Origin: Chitinophaga filiformis
GTDB taxonomy: Bacteria > Bacteroidota > Bacteroidia > Chitinophagales > Chitinophagaceae
Reading direction: 5' to 3'
Length of the DNA stretch: 64,000 bases
Assembly (NCBI RefSeq): GCF_900102545.1
Contig: NZ_FNBN01000010.1
Location: 124,001 to 188,000 of the forward strand
In this document: one piece after another, positions 47,752 through 56,168 of the stretch
How the letters are laid out: each line of letters opens with the position of its first letter
Position numbering within the stretch: position 1 is the first letter of the stretch
The notes under the pieces: generated by a model
Told to the model about the DNA's origin: nothing
What the model saw: only the letters and a program-made list of their open reading frames with translations
The model's database searches: none
Made by a program: the position numbers and the translations under genes

Positions 47752-49290
47752 CTATTTCAGTTCCAGCACCACTATTGATGCAGGAGGCAATTCCACTACA
47801 AGATTATCACCCTGTTTCTTTGCACCTGAGAATTTCTCAATATGCACTTTATTAGGTTGTTCAAATGTATTGATGTCAGTTGTTTTTGCTGATGTCAACA
47901 CCTGGCCTGTCACGGTTTTCCATTTTGCCTGATCGAAGCTGGTGGTAAGCGTAATCTTCTGAGAAGGGTTTACGTTCACCAGGGAGATATGTATTGCACC
48001 GGTAGAATCCTGCGAAGCAGAAGCATTTACAGCCGGTATCTGTTCGTTACCAGAGCTGTAAGCAGGGCTGTTCAGCTTTATAGGCAGGTATTGCGCATCC
48101 TGGTGTACTTTATACAGGTCAAACACGTGGTAGGTAGGTGTCAGCAGCATCTTCTCCTTGTCGGTGAGAATAAGGGCCTGTAATACGTTTATCGTCTGCG
48201 CCAGTTCAGCCATTCTTACACGGTCGCTGTGATTGTTGAAGATATTCAGTGTGCTGCCGGCTATCAGTGCATCGCGCAGGCTGTTCTGCTGATACAGGAA
48301 ACCGGGATTAGTGCCTGGTTCCACATTTGTCCAGATACCCCATTCATCCACTACCAGGGCTACACGTTTTTGAGGATCGTATTTATCCATAATAGCGGAA
48401 TGCTTCGTCACCAGGGAATCCATGGCCAGGCATTTTTTGATGGTAGTGAAATATTCCTGTTCTGTAAAGTTGGTGGCAGAACCTTTGTCATTCCATGTTT
48501 TAGGTACGGTATAATAGTGCAGGCTGAGTCCCCACATCTGTCCCAGGGGGATCTGCTTCATGCAGGTTTCTGTCCAGTTAAAATCGTAGTCACTCGCACC
48601 GCTGGCAATCTTCTTCAGGGGCGCACCGGGGTAGTTACGTGCATAGGTAGCATAGCGACGGTACTGATCCGCATAAAAAGCAGGTGTCATATTACCACCA
48701 CATCCCCAGCTCTCGTTACCTACACCCAGGAAGGTCACTTTCCATGGTCTTTCGTGTCCGTTCTGTTTACGCAGGGTACTCATAGGGCTTATGCCATCGA
48801 AGTTGAAATACTCCACCCATTTGGCCATTTCTTCAACGGTACCGCTACCGACGTTGGCAGAGATGTAAGGTTCGGTTTGCAGCAGTTCACAAAGTTCCAG
48901 GAATTCATGGGTACCGAAGCTGTTATCTTCTGTTACGCCGCCCCAGTTGGTATTGACCATTTTAGGACGTTGTTCTCTTGGGCCTATGCCATCGCGCCAG
49001 TGATACTCGTCAGCAAAACAACCTCCCGGCCAGCGCAGGTTAGGGATATGGATCTTTTTCAGTGCCTCTACCACATCCAGACGTATACGGTCCTTTTTAG
49101 GTACATTCAGGGAAGGATCAACCCAGAAGCCATCATAAATACAATGCCCAAGGTGCTCAGAAAAATGTCCGTAGATATGACGGCTGATGGTATGATCAGA
49201 TTTAGGCTGTACCACCAGGCTTGCCGTATTTTGTGCCTTTGCCGTGTAAATGAAAAGCACCAGTAACAGGAGCGATAGCTTCTTTTTCAT
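47752..49290 (-). CDS. GH51 alpha-L-arabinofuranosidase
   Basis: Exported retaining glycosidase that removes arabinofuranose side chains from arabinans or arabinoxylans. A signal peptide (LSLLLLVLFIYTAKAQ) precedes the family start (SRHIYGHFSEHLGHCIYDG), the barrel motif LRWPGGCFADEYHW, acid/base Glu193 in FLGVGNESWGCGG and nucleophile Glu316 in VVDEWGIW. The C-terminal beta domain ends with VVELPPASIVVLELK as in the family. 512 aa is normal. It stands alone with a terminator; no transporter for its product adjoins it. Confidence 0.93.
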   Translation of the reverse strand: MKKKLSLLLLVLFIYTAKAQNTASLVVQPKSDHTISRHIYGHFSEHLGHCIYDGFWVDPSLNVPKKDRIRLDVVEALKKIHIPNLRWPGGCFADEYHWRDGIGPREQRPKMVNTNWGGVTEDNSFGTHEFLELCELLQTEPYISANVGSGTVEEMAKWVEYFNFDGISPMSTLRKQNGHERPWKVTFLGVGNESWGCGGNMTPAFYADQYRRYATYARNYPGAPLKKIASGASDYDFNWTETCMKQIPLGQMWGLSLHYYTVPKTWNDKGSATNFTEQEYFTTIKKCLAMDSLVTKHSAIMDKYDPQKRVALVVDEWGIWTNVEPGTNPGFLYQQNSLRDALIAGSTLNIFNNHSDRVRMAELAQTINVLQALILTDKEKMLLTPTYHVFDLYKVHQDAQYLPIKLNSPAYSSGNEQIPAVNASASQDSTGAIHISLVNVNPSQKITLTTSFDQAKWKTVTGQVLTSAKTTDINTFEQPNKVHIEKFSGAKKQGDNLVVELPPASIVVLELK

Positions 49291-49639
49291 AATTTAGAAT
49301 TTATGTATAAACTGACTTATCAACATGAGTGAAGACGTGGAACAGGCACAAGATAGAAAAAATAACTGTCAATCATACAACTATTTTATTTCCTCTAAGA
49401 TCCTTGTTCCTGCTGTATTTCATCACCCGACAAATAAGCAGCATTACTATTATCCTTCCAGCGTAATGGAAAGTGTCTCAACTTTTTTTGAAAAAAACAG
49501 CACAAATATTTTGCGATTTCGGACAATATTGTACATTTGCAATCCCAATCGCGAACAGCGCGAACGGAAACAAAAAGTTCTTAATTAAAGAGGTCAGTTT
49601 AAACAGGTAATTACTGATTAAAAATTGCATCTCAGATAT
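49291..49639. other. Gene-free stretch upstream of GH51 and tRNA-Gly
   Basis: About 350 bases. The left half is the GH51 upstream region, without a clear consensus promoter. The right half has the tRNA promoter and leader. No other structure seen. Confidence 0.6.
49510..49539 (+). promoter_or_regulatory. Bacteroidota-type promoter of tRNA-Gly
   Basis: TTTG at 49510-49513, 18 bases, then TACATTTG at 49532-49539, a close match to TTTG-N19-TAnnTTTG. The start of transcription would be near 49546, about 95 bases before the first tRNA-Gly. Confidence 0.7.
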
Positions 49640-49715
<76 letters not shown>

Positions 49716-49720
49716 CAGAG

Positions 49721-49753
49721 AAGTCCTGCTGTAAATAACACCAGGACTTTTTT
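49721..49753 (+). terminator. Terminator after tRNA-Gly copy 1
   Basis: AAGTCCTG pairs with CAGGACTT across a short loop, followed by T's. It may stop transcripts before the second copy, which would then need its own promoter. Confidence 0.7.
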
Positions 49754-49869
49754 ATTGCTCCAGCCTGCAATGCCAATTGCATACAACACGGATGGGGCCA
49801 TCAAAAGTTCTTAATTATAGAGGTCGGTTTAAATAAGCAATAGCTGAATAGAAACTGCATCTCAAATAC

Positions 49870-49945
<76 letters not shown>

Positions 49946-49950
49946 CAGTA

Positions 49951-49985
49951 AAAGTCCTGGTGTTATCACATCAGGACTTTTTTTT
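49951..49985 (+). terminator. Terminator after tRNA-Gly copy 2
   Basis: AAAGTCCTGGTGT pairs with ACATCAGGACTTT (one G-T pair, loop of four), followed by T's. Stronger than the copy 1 terminator because its stem is longer. Confidence 0.75.
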
Positions 49986-50298
49986 GCCCTGTACGGGGCT
50001 ATTTTCCGGTTCCTGATCCATTTCCCTGACGAACATATTCCGGGTCTTCCACCTGCCAACCGAGCCTAGCGTTTTCTCTATCAGTAATTCTCCAGAATAG
50101 CGGTTTCTATGTCATTTTCCACCTTTACAGCCAGCCCTGCCATTCCCGGCTATATCTGCCTTAAATAATGCGTTTTTCGCTTCTCTACCTTCTTATACAG
50201 GTTGAACATAATATACATACTAATTAACAACCAACATCTTACAAAACAAGTATTTTATATAATCCTTGTAAGGTCTTTACCATAGTGTATTCGGTGAG

Positions 50299-50403
50299 AT
50301 AACCCATATATAACCCATATATAAGCCATATATAAGCCATATATAACCCATATTTATAGAGATATGGCTTATATATGGCTTATATATGGCTTATATATGG
50401 TTA
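50299..50403. repeat. Inverted array of 11-bp repeats forming a long hairpin
   Basis: Five near-copies of ATATAAGCCAT face four near-copies of its reverse complement. Bases 50311-50353 and 50362-50403 can pair with 41 of 43 positions matching (one bulged C, one C/C mismatch) around an 8-base loop TTATAGAG. A hairpin of this length is prone to cruciform extrusion or slippage. It does not resemble an IS end or CRISPR array. Function unknown. Confidence 0.85.
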
Positions 50404-50487
50404 GACTATAGTTTGTATATGAATTACAATAGAGAACAGTACGGCAACAGGACCCTTTCGGCAGCCATATAGGACGGCTGAAGGCAA

Positions 50488-50518
50488 TAAAAAAGCCCCC
50501 TGGTCAGACCAGGGGGCT
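50488..50518 (-). terminator. Strong terminator of the 66-aa membrane protein gene
   Basis: AGCCCCCTGGTC and GACCAGGGGGCT are perfect 12-base arms around one base; on the - strand T's follow. The gene stop lies 24 bases away. Confidence 0.85.
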
Positions 50519-50541
50519 CTCGCTAATATGATTAAGTGAGC

Positions 50542-50742
50542 TTATTTATACTTTGGATTGTACAGGGTATTTTCCGGTACAGCAACTTCAGGTTTACCCT
50601 GATAGCGATGCTTGAACAGATTATAGCAACCGCCTAATACAAAAGACAGGATGCAGAAGATTGTCACATAAAACAGGAAACGGGAAGATGATACCCAGCT
50701 ACCGGTAAAGTCATTCTTATTTTCAACAGTATTGTGTTCCAT
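50542..50742 (-). CDS. Small single-pass membrane protein
   Basis: A 66-aa protein with one membrane segment (FLFYVTIFCILSFVLGGCYN, about residues 22-41), an Asn-rich N-terminus and a C-terminal ending LYNPKYK. A promoter-like element and a strong terminator make it an isolated transcription unit, which argues it is real. No family is recognised. The flanking signals are the main evidence. Confidence 0.7.
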   Translation of the reverse strand: MEHNTVENKNDFTGSWVSSSRFLFYVTIFCILSFVLGGCYNLFKHRYQGKPEVAVPENTLYNPKYK

Positions 50743-50761
50743 AGCTAAAAATTTCGCATTG

Positions 50762-50793
50762 CAAACTTACATCATGTCAAATAATATTGCAAG
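50762..50793 (-). promoter_or_regulatory. Promoter candidate for the 66-aa membrane protein
   Basis: On the - strand: CTTG, 20 bases, TAAGTTTG. The -7 box is a perfect match; the -33 box has one mismatch and the gap is one base long. It predicts a short leader of about 13 bases. Confidence 0.5.
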
Positions 50794-51843
50794 TTATTTT
50801 TCCAATGTTCCGAAAGTCTTGCGATTCAGGAAATAATATCGCCAGATCATAATCCCATGGAACACGCCGGTCATATCAAGCAATCGTTTCTGTGGCAGGC
50901 GGTCTTTCGAGAACTCGTACCTGCGTCTCCAGCGGAAATAATCCCGGTAAGCCCTGAAAATGGCCTTCATATCTTTCGGCTTGCCTGCCACCAGGCTCTT
51001 CAAAGCTGCCAGCAGGTCAAGGAAAACGCGCTGGAATAAGATGATCCAGCGGTCAGCCGGATGCAGGTTCTTCCAGAGCATCATCAGGTTATTCCGGAAG
51101 TTCAGATAAAGTTTACGGGGATTGCCCTGTGGCAGACTACCTCCTCCCACATGATACACAACAGATTCCGGGCAATAACAGATCCTGTATCCTGCCCTTT
51201 TCAGGCGCCAGCAGAGGTCCACCTCCTCCATATGGGCGAAGAAATCGGCGTCAAAGCCCCCTACTTCATGAAAACAGGCGGAACGGATGAATAAAGCGGC
51301 GCCGGTAGCCCAGAAAATGTCCTGGGCATCATCATATTGTCCCCTATCTTCCTCTGTTGTATACAGTATCCTGCCCCTGCAGAAGGTATATCCCAATATG
51401 TCCATCCAGCCTCCCGCCGCCCCGGCATACTCAAATTCAGTCTTCTTATCATAAAACCGCAGTTTCGGCTGACAGGCAGCTATACGGTCGTCTTCCATCA
51501 TCTGGGCCACTACCGGCTCGATCCATCCAGGTTCCACTTCCACATCCTGGTTGAGTAATATGTATATATCAGCCTTAACGTGCTGCAGGGCTTCATTATA
51601 GCCTCCTGCAAAGCCATCATTGGCGGGATTCTGAATTATCTTAACTTCCGGAAAATTAGCACGCACAAACGCCACACTATCATCTGTTGAAGCATTATCC
51701 GCCACATACAGCTGCAGATTCCTGTAAGTGGAACTGCATACCGAAGGCAGGAACTTTTCCAGAAAACTACGTCCATTCCAATTCAAAATAACAACAGCTA
51801 CCGATGGTAATACAGACAAAAGCAACTCTTTACGCGTGAACAA
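50794..51843 (-). CDS. GT2 glycosyltransferase, rhamnosyltransferase-like
   Basis: Soluble or peripheral GT-A transferase starting VAVVILNWNGRSFLEKF, with ADNASTDDSV, ILLNQDVEVEPGW (metal site with NQD in place of DxD) and AHMEEVDLCWRLKRAGYR, signatures of WbbL-like rhamnosyltransferases. A short amphipathic tail follows. The first codon appears to be TTG at 51843; no ATG lies near the proper N-terminus. It is alone on the - strand, away from either polysaccharide locus. Donor and acceptor unknown. Confidence 0.85.
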   Translation of the reverse strand: MFTRKELLLSVLPSVAVVILNWNGRSFLEKFLPSVCSSTYRNLQLYVADNASTDDSVAFVRANFPEVKIIQNPANDGFAGGYNEALQHVKADIYILLNQDVEVEPGWIEPVVAQMMEDDRIAACQPKLRFYDKKTEFEYAGAAGGWMDILGYTFCRGRILYTTEEDRGQYDDAQDIFWATGAALFIRSACFHEVGGFDADFFAHMEEVDLCWRLKRAGYRICYCPESVVYHVGGGSLPQGNPRKLYLNFRNNLMMLWKNLHPADRWIILFQRVFLDLLAALKSLVAGKPKDMKAIFRAYRDYFRWRRRYEFSKDRLPQKRLLDMTGVFHGIMIWRYYFLNRKTFGTLEK

Positions 51844-51912
51844 TAATTTTTGCGCTACAAATATGCAACAAATTATAATAGCTTCGGAGCACCTTCACAC
51901 TAATTGCGGTTT

Positions 51913-53082
51913 ATGCTTAATTTAGATGCCAGTATGTTTAAAAAGGTCATCGGCTGGAAGTTTGTACTGGTATCCACGGCAGTGATTATCATTGTCGGTA
52001 CGATCTGGTACGTAAGCAGCATTGCCAGCAAACTGGAAGAAGAGGAAACCAAAAAAGTGGCTACCTGGGTGGCCGCCAACCGTGAATTGCTCCAGGCTTC
52101 CAACGAGGCAAACCTCAATCTGGCTGTCGAAATCATTACAAATAATACCAGCATTCCCGTTATTATCACCAATGAGAACGGCCACATCATCGACTCCCGT
52201 AACCTCGATACCACCAGGCTTTCCCGCAATCCCCGATACATGGAAGAAGAACTGGCTACTTTCAAGAACCAGCACCCGCCTTTCATCATGGAGATCGATG
52301 CGAAAAACAATCTCTATAATTATATCTACTACGGCGATTCACTGATCCTCAAGCAGGTACGCTACTACCCTTACATACAACTCATTGTAGTAGCGCTGTT
52401 CATCAGCATTGTACTGGTGGCTTTATCCAGTTCAAACCGCGCCATCCAGAACCTCTTATGGGTGGGGATGGCCAAAGAAACCGCTCACCAGCTGGGTACT
52501 CCCCTTTCCTCCATAGAGGCATGGATAGAGATCCTCAAAGACAATGAGGCCAATGAACTGGTGGCTGCCGAACTGCGGAAAGATGTGGACCGGCTGAAAC
52601 TTATCACCGAACGTTTCTCCAAAATAGGCAGTGTACCGCAACTGGAGGAACGTGATGTGGTGAGCCAGGTAGAGGCCATGGTGACCTACATCCGGAAAAG
52701 AGCGCCGCAGAAAGTCGTGCTGACCATGCACTGCCAGGAACATGAGATTCCCTCCATGATCTCTCCGGCACTATTTGACTGGGTCATTGAAAACCTGCTG
52801 AAGAATGCGCTGGACGCCATGGAAGGCAAAGGCACTATTGATATTTACATTGAAAATCATCCTGCCAATATCGTCATAGACATCACCGACAGTGGGAAAG
52901 GTATCCCCAAAGCCAACTTTGAAAAAGTTTTCAAACCCGGATTCAGCACCAAAAAGAGAGGTTGGGGACTGGGGCTTTCACTGGCCAAACGCATTATTGA
53001 AGAGTACCATAAAGGCAGGCTGACAGTGCGTTCATCCGAGCTTAACAAGGGGACGACGTTTAGGATTTTGCTCAGAAAATGA
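51913..53082 (+). CDS. Sensor histidine kinase
   Basis: Membrane kinase with two segments (first about 8-30, second about 155-175) around a ~120-residue periplasmic sensor (ITNENGHIIDSRNLDTTR), then dimerisation/phospho-acceptor His in GMAKETAHQLGTPLSSIEAW and HATPase (ENLLKNALDAMEG, DITDSGKGIPK, GWGLGLSLAKRII). Start taken as the ATG at 51913; a TTG at 51904 and an ATG at 51934 are alternatives. No response regulator is adjacent, so it is an orphan kinase. Confidence 0.88.
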   Translation: MLNLDASMFKKVIGWKFVLVSTAVIIIVGTIWYVSSIASKLEEEETKKVATWVAANRELLQASNEANLNLAVEIITNNTSIPVIITNENGHIIDSRNLDTTRLSRNPRYMEEELATFKNQHPPFIMEIDAKNNLYNYIYYGDSLILKQVRYYPYIQLIVVALFISIVLVALSSSNRAIQNLLWVGMAKETAHQLGTPLSSIEAWIEILKDNEANELVAAELRKDVDRLKLITERFSKIGSVPQLEERDVVSQVEAMVTYIRKRAPQKVVLTMHCQEHEIPSMISPALFDWVIENLLKNALDAMEGKGTIDIYIENHPANIVIDITDSGKGIPKANFEKVFKPGFSTKKRGWGLGLSLAKRIIEEYHKGRLTVRSSELNKGTTFRILLRK

Positions 53083-53101
53083 ACAATAGTTATTAATTAA
53101 A

Positions 53102-53132
53102 TTTGTTCATTATCAAAAAGCGCTTAAATTTG
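53102..53132 (+). promoter_or_regulatory. Consensus Bacteroidota promoter of tRNA-Leu
   Basis: TTTG at 53102-53105, exactly 19 bases, then TAAATTTG at 53125-53132: a full consensus match. Transcription would start near 53138, about 10 bases before the tRNA. Confidence 0.8.
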
Positions 53133-53148
53133 CACCCACTTCAGACCT

Positions 53149-53232
53149 GCGGAGGTGGCGAAATTGGTAGACGCGCTACTTTGAGGTGGTAGTGCCTGAA
53201 AGGGCTTGGGAGTTCGAATCTCCTCTTCCGCA
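53149..53232 (+). tRNA. tRNA-Leu (GAG)
   Basis: Acceptor GCGGAGG pairs with CTTCCGC; anticodon stem CTACT/GGTAG with loop TTGAGGT gives GAG; a long variable arm (class II) and T loop TTCGAAT are present. CCA is not encoded, unlike the tRNA-Gly genes. Confidence 0.93.
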
Positions 53233-53236
53233 CACT

Positions 53237-53271
53237 AACGGAGAAGATTTCATTATCTTCTCCGTTTTTTT
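53237..53271 (+). terminator. Terminator after tRNA-Leu
   Basis: Perfect 12-base arms AACGGAGAAGAT and ATCTTCTCCGTT around a 6-base loop, followed by T's. Confidence 0.85.
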
Positions 53272-53287
53272 GTGTCCACATCTATGA

Positions 53288-53920
53288 TTAAATGTCTGAT
53301 CTCTTCGGGTTGTAAATAATTTCGGGGTTCCTTATTTTAGCCAGCATCAGTATGCCCCAAAGCCTCGGATCCAACCAGATATCGCTGTTTGACGAATGCC
53401 AGGCCACCTGTTTCTCCTGCTCAAATCCATTATCGTTATCACTCAATGCACAATCGAAACCGAGACGACGTCCTTTTTTCAACGGCTGACCTAACAATGA
53501 TGCCGGAAGAAATATCTCAATATTATATCGTGTAGGACTGATACTATCAAATGCTACTTTCGTATGTTCACTACTTCCATCAACTTCCGAAAAGTAAAAG
53601 AATTTATTATAAGCAGAGTTGTAGGTCATCTTGCGTTCACCAGTCAAATCCAAATACAGCTCAAACACATCCCGCTTTCCATTCGTGGTACCAATTAACA
53701 TCTCACCGTTACAGGTTACCTGAACTTTCGTTGGTTTATCAAGTGTAAAATGCTCCCGCGCATCACAATAGTTGCGCACATTCGTAATAGCTATATTGAA
53801 ATCTGTATGTATGATATTACAAGCCTTGATATCACCGGCCAAACGACTTACAGGCTTTGGAGAAAAGGAACAACGCTGCATGCACAGTGTGACCAATAGA
53901 AGGATGATTAATACATACAC
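53288..53920 (-). CDS. CBM9-like carbohydrate-binding protein, 5' end possibly truncated
   Basis: The C-terminal half matches the CBM9-like domain (LGFDCALSDNDNGFEQEK, VAWHSSNSDIWLDPRLWG). The N-terminus is hydrophobic (VYVLIILLLVTLC) and looks like a signal peptide lacking its charged start: the only start at its front is GTG, and the frame continues upstream for four codons (F, F, L, K) to a stop. The next in-frame ATG (53881) would lose the signal. The lost 5' end abuts a signal peptidase I remnant on the other strand, so a rearrangement may have removed the original ATG. Confidence 0.65.
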   Translation of the reverse strand: MYVLIILLLVTLCMQRCSFSPKPVSRLAGDIKACNIIHTDFNIAITNVRNYCDAREHFTLDKPTKVQVTCNGEMLIGTTNGKRDVFELYLDLTGERKMTYNSAYNKFFYFSEVDGSSEHTKVAFDSISPTRYNIEIFLPASLLGQPLKKGRRLGFDCALSDNDNGFEQEKQVAWHSSNSDIWLDPRLWGILMLAKIRNPEIIYNPKRSDI

Positions 53921-54086
53921 TTTCAGAAAGAACTACTATTTTATGATGGGAGATAACAGAGATTATTCAACTGATTCCAGGGCCTGGGGGCTGGTACCGG
54001 AGGAACTCATCATAGGAAAGGCGGCTTTTGTACTCTGTCCTGTGAAGCCGTTTACCTGGAGCCGGGTCGGCAAATTGATATATTGA
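53910..54086 (+). pseudogene. lepB: 3' remnant of a signal peptidase I gene
   Basis: The frame reads TFRKNYYFMMGDNRDYSTDS, then RAWGLVPEELIIGKAAF, the C-terminal box of S26 signal peptidases (GDNR, S-x-D-S-R). The catalytic Ser and Lys boxes are absent, and the upstream sequence in this frame is antisense to the CBM9-like gene. It is therefore a broken fragment, about the last 59 codons. A functional copy must lie elsewhere. Confidence 0.82.
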
Positions 54087-54138
54087 TACCTGGTGCAGGC
54101 AGAGCGGTCAGTCACTTACTGCTCTACCTGTTAATTAT

Positions 54139-55275
54139 TTAATATTGAACCATGATAGCCTTCTTCTTTGTAACAATGCTTGTTATTTTCTCAATGGTGT
54201 CCTCATGATAGCCGTCAAAGCGTTCAACAATCACACCTGCAGGATCAATCAAAAAAGAGGTGGGCATGCCCTGTACATCATAAAGCGTTTTAATCTTTCC
54301 TGTCATCCCCATCATATCTGATACACTATGCCACACGACCCCGTCTTTTTTTGCAGCGGTTTCCCATTCATTCCGGTTTACATCCAATGAGAAGTTCACG
54401 ATATCCAATTGTTTGCCAAGCGTTCCGTATATTTTTGCCAGTTCCCGGTTCTCTTTGCGGCAGGGGCCGCAGCTGAAGCTGCCGAATGCCAGGTAAATGT
54501 ATTTGCCTTTAATATCTGACAACTTAAAAGGCTTGCCATCAATAGAGCAGACTTCAAAATCCAGGAAGCGCTCGCCCTTCCGCGCCAGATTTTCACTGGC
54601 ATAAATCTTTAAAGCCCTGGCCCTATCGGTACCTTTCAGCATTTCTGGCAAACTGTTGTATAGTAGCAGAATGGAGTCTTTAGAAATTTTTTGACGATTC
54701 CGGAATATAATATCCAGCCCAAGGTATGAGTCGATGTGTTTAAGACCGAACGCCACATAGATATTCATGTAGGTGTCCTGCGCCTCATTGAAGACCTTCA
54801 TCAAATGTTCTTTTTGTTTGGCACTACTGTATAGTTTATTCTTCAGGCTGTCATATGCGTAGGTATAGATGCTTTCATATCTCCGTTGCAGGTTATTTAA
54901 TTCATTTTGCAGTGATTGCTCTCTTCCACCCCGAGTGGTTGAATGTAACTTCATGTCTTTCAACGGTGACGAGAAAGTCATTACCGTATTTTCTACCTGT
55001 ATAGTTGCATATTCGTTATTACATTCTATCCAGCAGGTAGTAGGTTCGGCAACATGACCTTTCAGGATAAAAGCGCCGTTTTGGGTTATGCTGGAATCAA
55101 TGATCTTTTGCTGCTCTATGTCAACCAGTCTTACCTGGGAGCCGTCCTTCGTCCCACTTATATTGCCACTGATGGTAAAGCCCGAGACCGGTTTATCCTG
55201 TGCATGAAGACTGATAGAATACAACATCAACATATATAGCAAGGCCTGCCTGGTAGATTTACGGGAATTTATCAT
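54139..55275 (-). CDS. TlpA-family thioredoxin-like protein with DUF4369 N-terminal domain
   Basis: Start set at MINSRKSTRQALLYMLML, which opens a signal peptide ending SLHAQ and fits a promoter at 55293-55324. The N-terminal beta domain (ISGTKDGSQVRLVDIEQQ, IDSSITQNGAFILKG) is DUF4369-like, then helices, then a thioredoxin fold with FGSFSCGPCRKENRELAK (CGPC) and MPTSFLIDPAG (cis-Pro). Such proteins probably keep periplasmic thiols reduced. 378 aa. Confidence 0.86.
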   Translation of the reverse strand: MINSRKSTRQALLYMLMLYSISLHAQDKPVSGFTISGNISGTKDGSQVRLVDIEQQKIIDSSITQNGAFILKGHVAEPTTCWIECNNEYATIQVENTVMTFSSPLKDMKLHSTTRGGREQSLQNELNNLQRRYESIYTYAYDSLKNKLYSSAKQKEHLMKVFNEAQDTYMNIYVAFGLKHIDSYLGLDIIFRNRQKISKDSILLLYNSLPEMLKGTDRARALKIYASENLARKGERFLDFEVCSIDGKPFKLSDIKGKYIYLAFGSFSCGPCRKENRELAKIYGTLGKQLDIVNFSLDVNRNEWETAAKKDGVVWHSVSDMMGMTGKIKTLYDVQGMPTSFLIDPAGVIVERFDGYHEDTIEKITSIVTKKKAIMVQY

Positions 55276-55292
55276 AACATATATGCTTCCGA

Positions 55293-55324
55293 CAAGTATA
55301 AAGCTATTACTGCAATTTATCAAA
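55293..55324 (-). promoter_or_regulatory. Promoter candidate for the TlpA/DUF4369 gene
   Basis: On the - strand: TTTG, 20 bases, TATACTTG. One mismatch in the -7 box and a spacer one base long. The predicted start, near 55286, lies just upstream of the chosen ATG and downstream of the longer frame's ATG, which supports the shorter protein. Confidence 0.5.
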
Positions 55325-55490
55325 CCACAATTGTAATTTAACACCATGTTGCATTTCAGGGTGAATGCTGTTTTATATATAAATAACCCGTTACCCGGCC
55401 CTGTTCGCAATAAAAATTTGGCCTGCATAGCTATGTCAATACACTTCATATATAAATAAAATGTTATTTTGCCGGCCAAAATTTAAAGCA

Positions 55491-56033
55491 ATGGAAAAAC
55501 TATTATCGAAAAAAGGGATAGAATTTCTATCATATACCGATGAAGAAGGCTCTCAGATAAGCTATGCCTTCACGAACAACATGCTGAAACAGGGTATTAT
55601 TGTCGTTTTATCAGAATGGCAATATGAACCAGAGGAAGAAGAGGAAGAAGCTGAAGAATGGGAGGAAACGGCTGAGAATAACGGAGATGAGCAGGAGGCA
55701 TGGGAAGAAGAAGAGGATAGCGAGATGGCGCCGGAGTCGCTTTTCGAGACTACTGTTTCTGTGATATTAAAAGGCAATACTTCCTACGAATTCGGCGTTT
55801 ATGCAGATGACCGTGCTGTTGTACCAGTTATTTACCTCTATAGGGTTATTCTTGATCTGATTGACATTATCTCCGGTAGTGATGCGGAAAGCCTGCCGGA
55901 AATCCTCGAATCGGTCTCTACAACAGTTAGTTCCTCCGATGACTTTGCAGACGATCCTGAAACACGTGCTCAGATGATTAATCTGATAACAGAACATCTG
56001 GAAAAGGCAGCGCGTTTATTAGCGGAAAAATAG
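55491..56033 (+). CDS. Acidic protein of unknown function
   Basis: A 180-aa protein with N- and C-terminal ordered regions split by a low-complexity Glu-rich stretch at about residues 41-73 (EEEEEEAEEWEE, then EAWEEEEDSE). The first part (KLLSKKGIEFLSYTDEEG) and the last (MINLITEHLEKAARLLAEK) are well formed. Start at ATG 55491; an ATG 30 bases upstream is also open. A bidirectional terminator follows. No domain recognised; it may be a regulator or an immunity-like protein, but nothing supports a choice. Confidence 0.7.
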   Translation: MEKLLSKKGIEFLSYTDEEGSQISYAFTNNMLKQGIIVVLSEWQYEPEEEEEEAEEWEETAENNGDEQEAWEEEEDSEMAPESLFETTVSVILKGNTSYEFGVYADDRAVVPVIYLYRVILDLIDIISGSDAESLPEILESVSTTVSSSDDFADDPETRAQMINLITEHLEKAARLLAEK

Positions 56034-56090
56034 TGTTTAAAGAGGTTATTGCTACTTGCATATCCCTCAAAACATCAGCCACATAAATGC

Positions 56091-56125
56091 AAAAAAGGAC
56101 AGCCGAAAATTTGCTGTCCTTTTTT
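56091..56125. terminator. Bidirectional terminator between the acidic protein and SGNH genes
   Basis: AAAAAAGGACAGC and GCTGTCCTTTTTT are perfect 13-base arms around a 9-base loop. T runs exist on both strands, so it serves both converging genes. Confidence 0.85.
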
Positions 56126-56168
56126 ATGTCCTGCTATTTATTTTACCAGATAAGTATTCCCGTCTCTC

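Larger units (their letters stand above)
49986..50541. other. Gene-free stretch with inverted repeat array
   Basis: About 555 bases holding the 11-bp inverted repeat array (50299-50403) and the terminator of the 50542 gene. I see no gene; the open frame over the tRNA is antisense noise. The rest is AT-rich without other repeats. Confidence 0.6.

Noticed and set aside
48229..49266. 345-aa open frame on the + strand inside the GH51 gene
   Set aside because: Antisense shadow of a conserved glycosidase with intact catalytic residues; composition is not protein-like.
50299..50403. CRISPR-like short repeats
   Set aside because: Units are 11 bases with no spacers, and half are inverted; no cas genes are in the window.
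53772..53909. N-terminal part of the open frame that ends in signal peptidase sequence
   Set aside because: This stretch is antisense to the CBM9-like gene; only the part from about 53910 resembles signal peptidase I.
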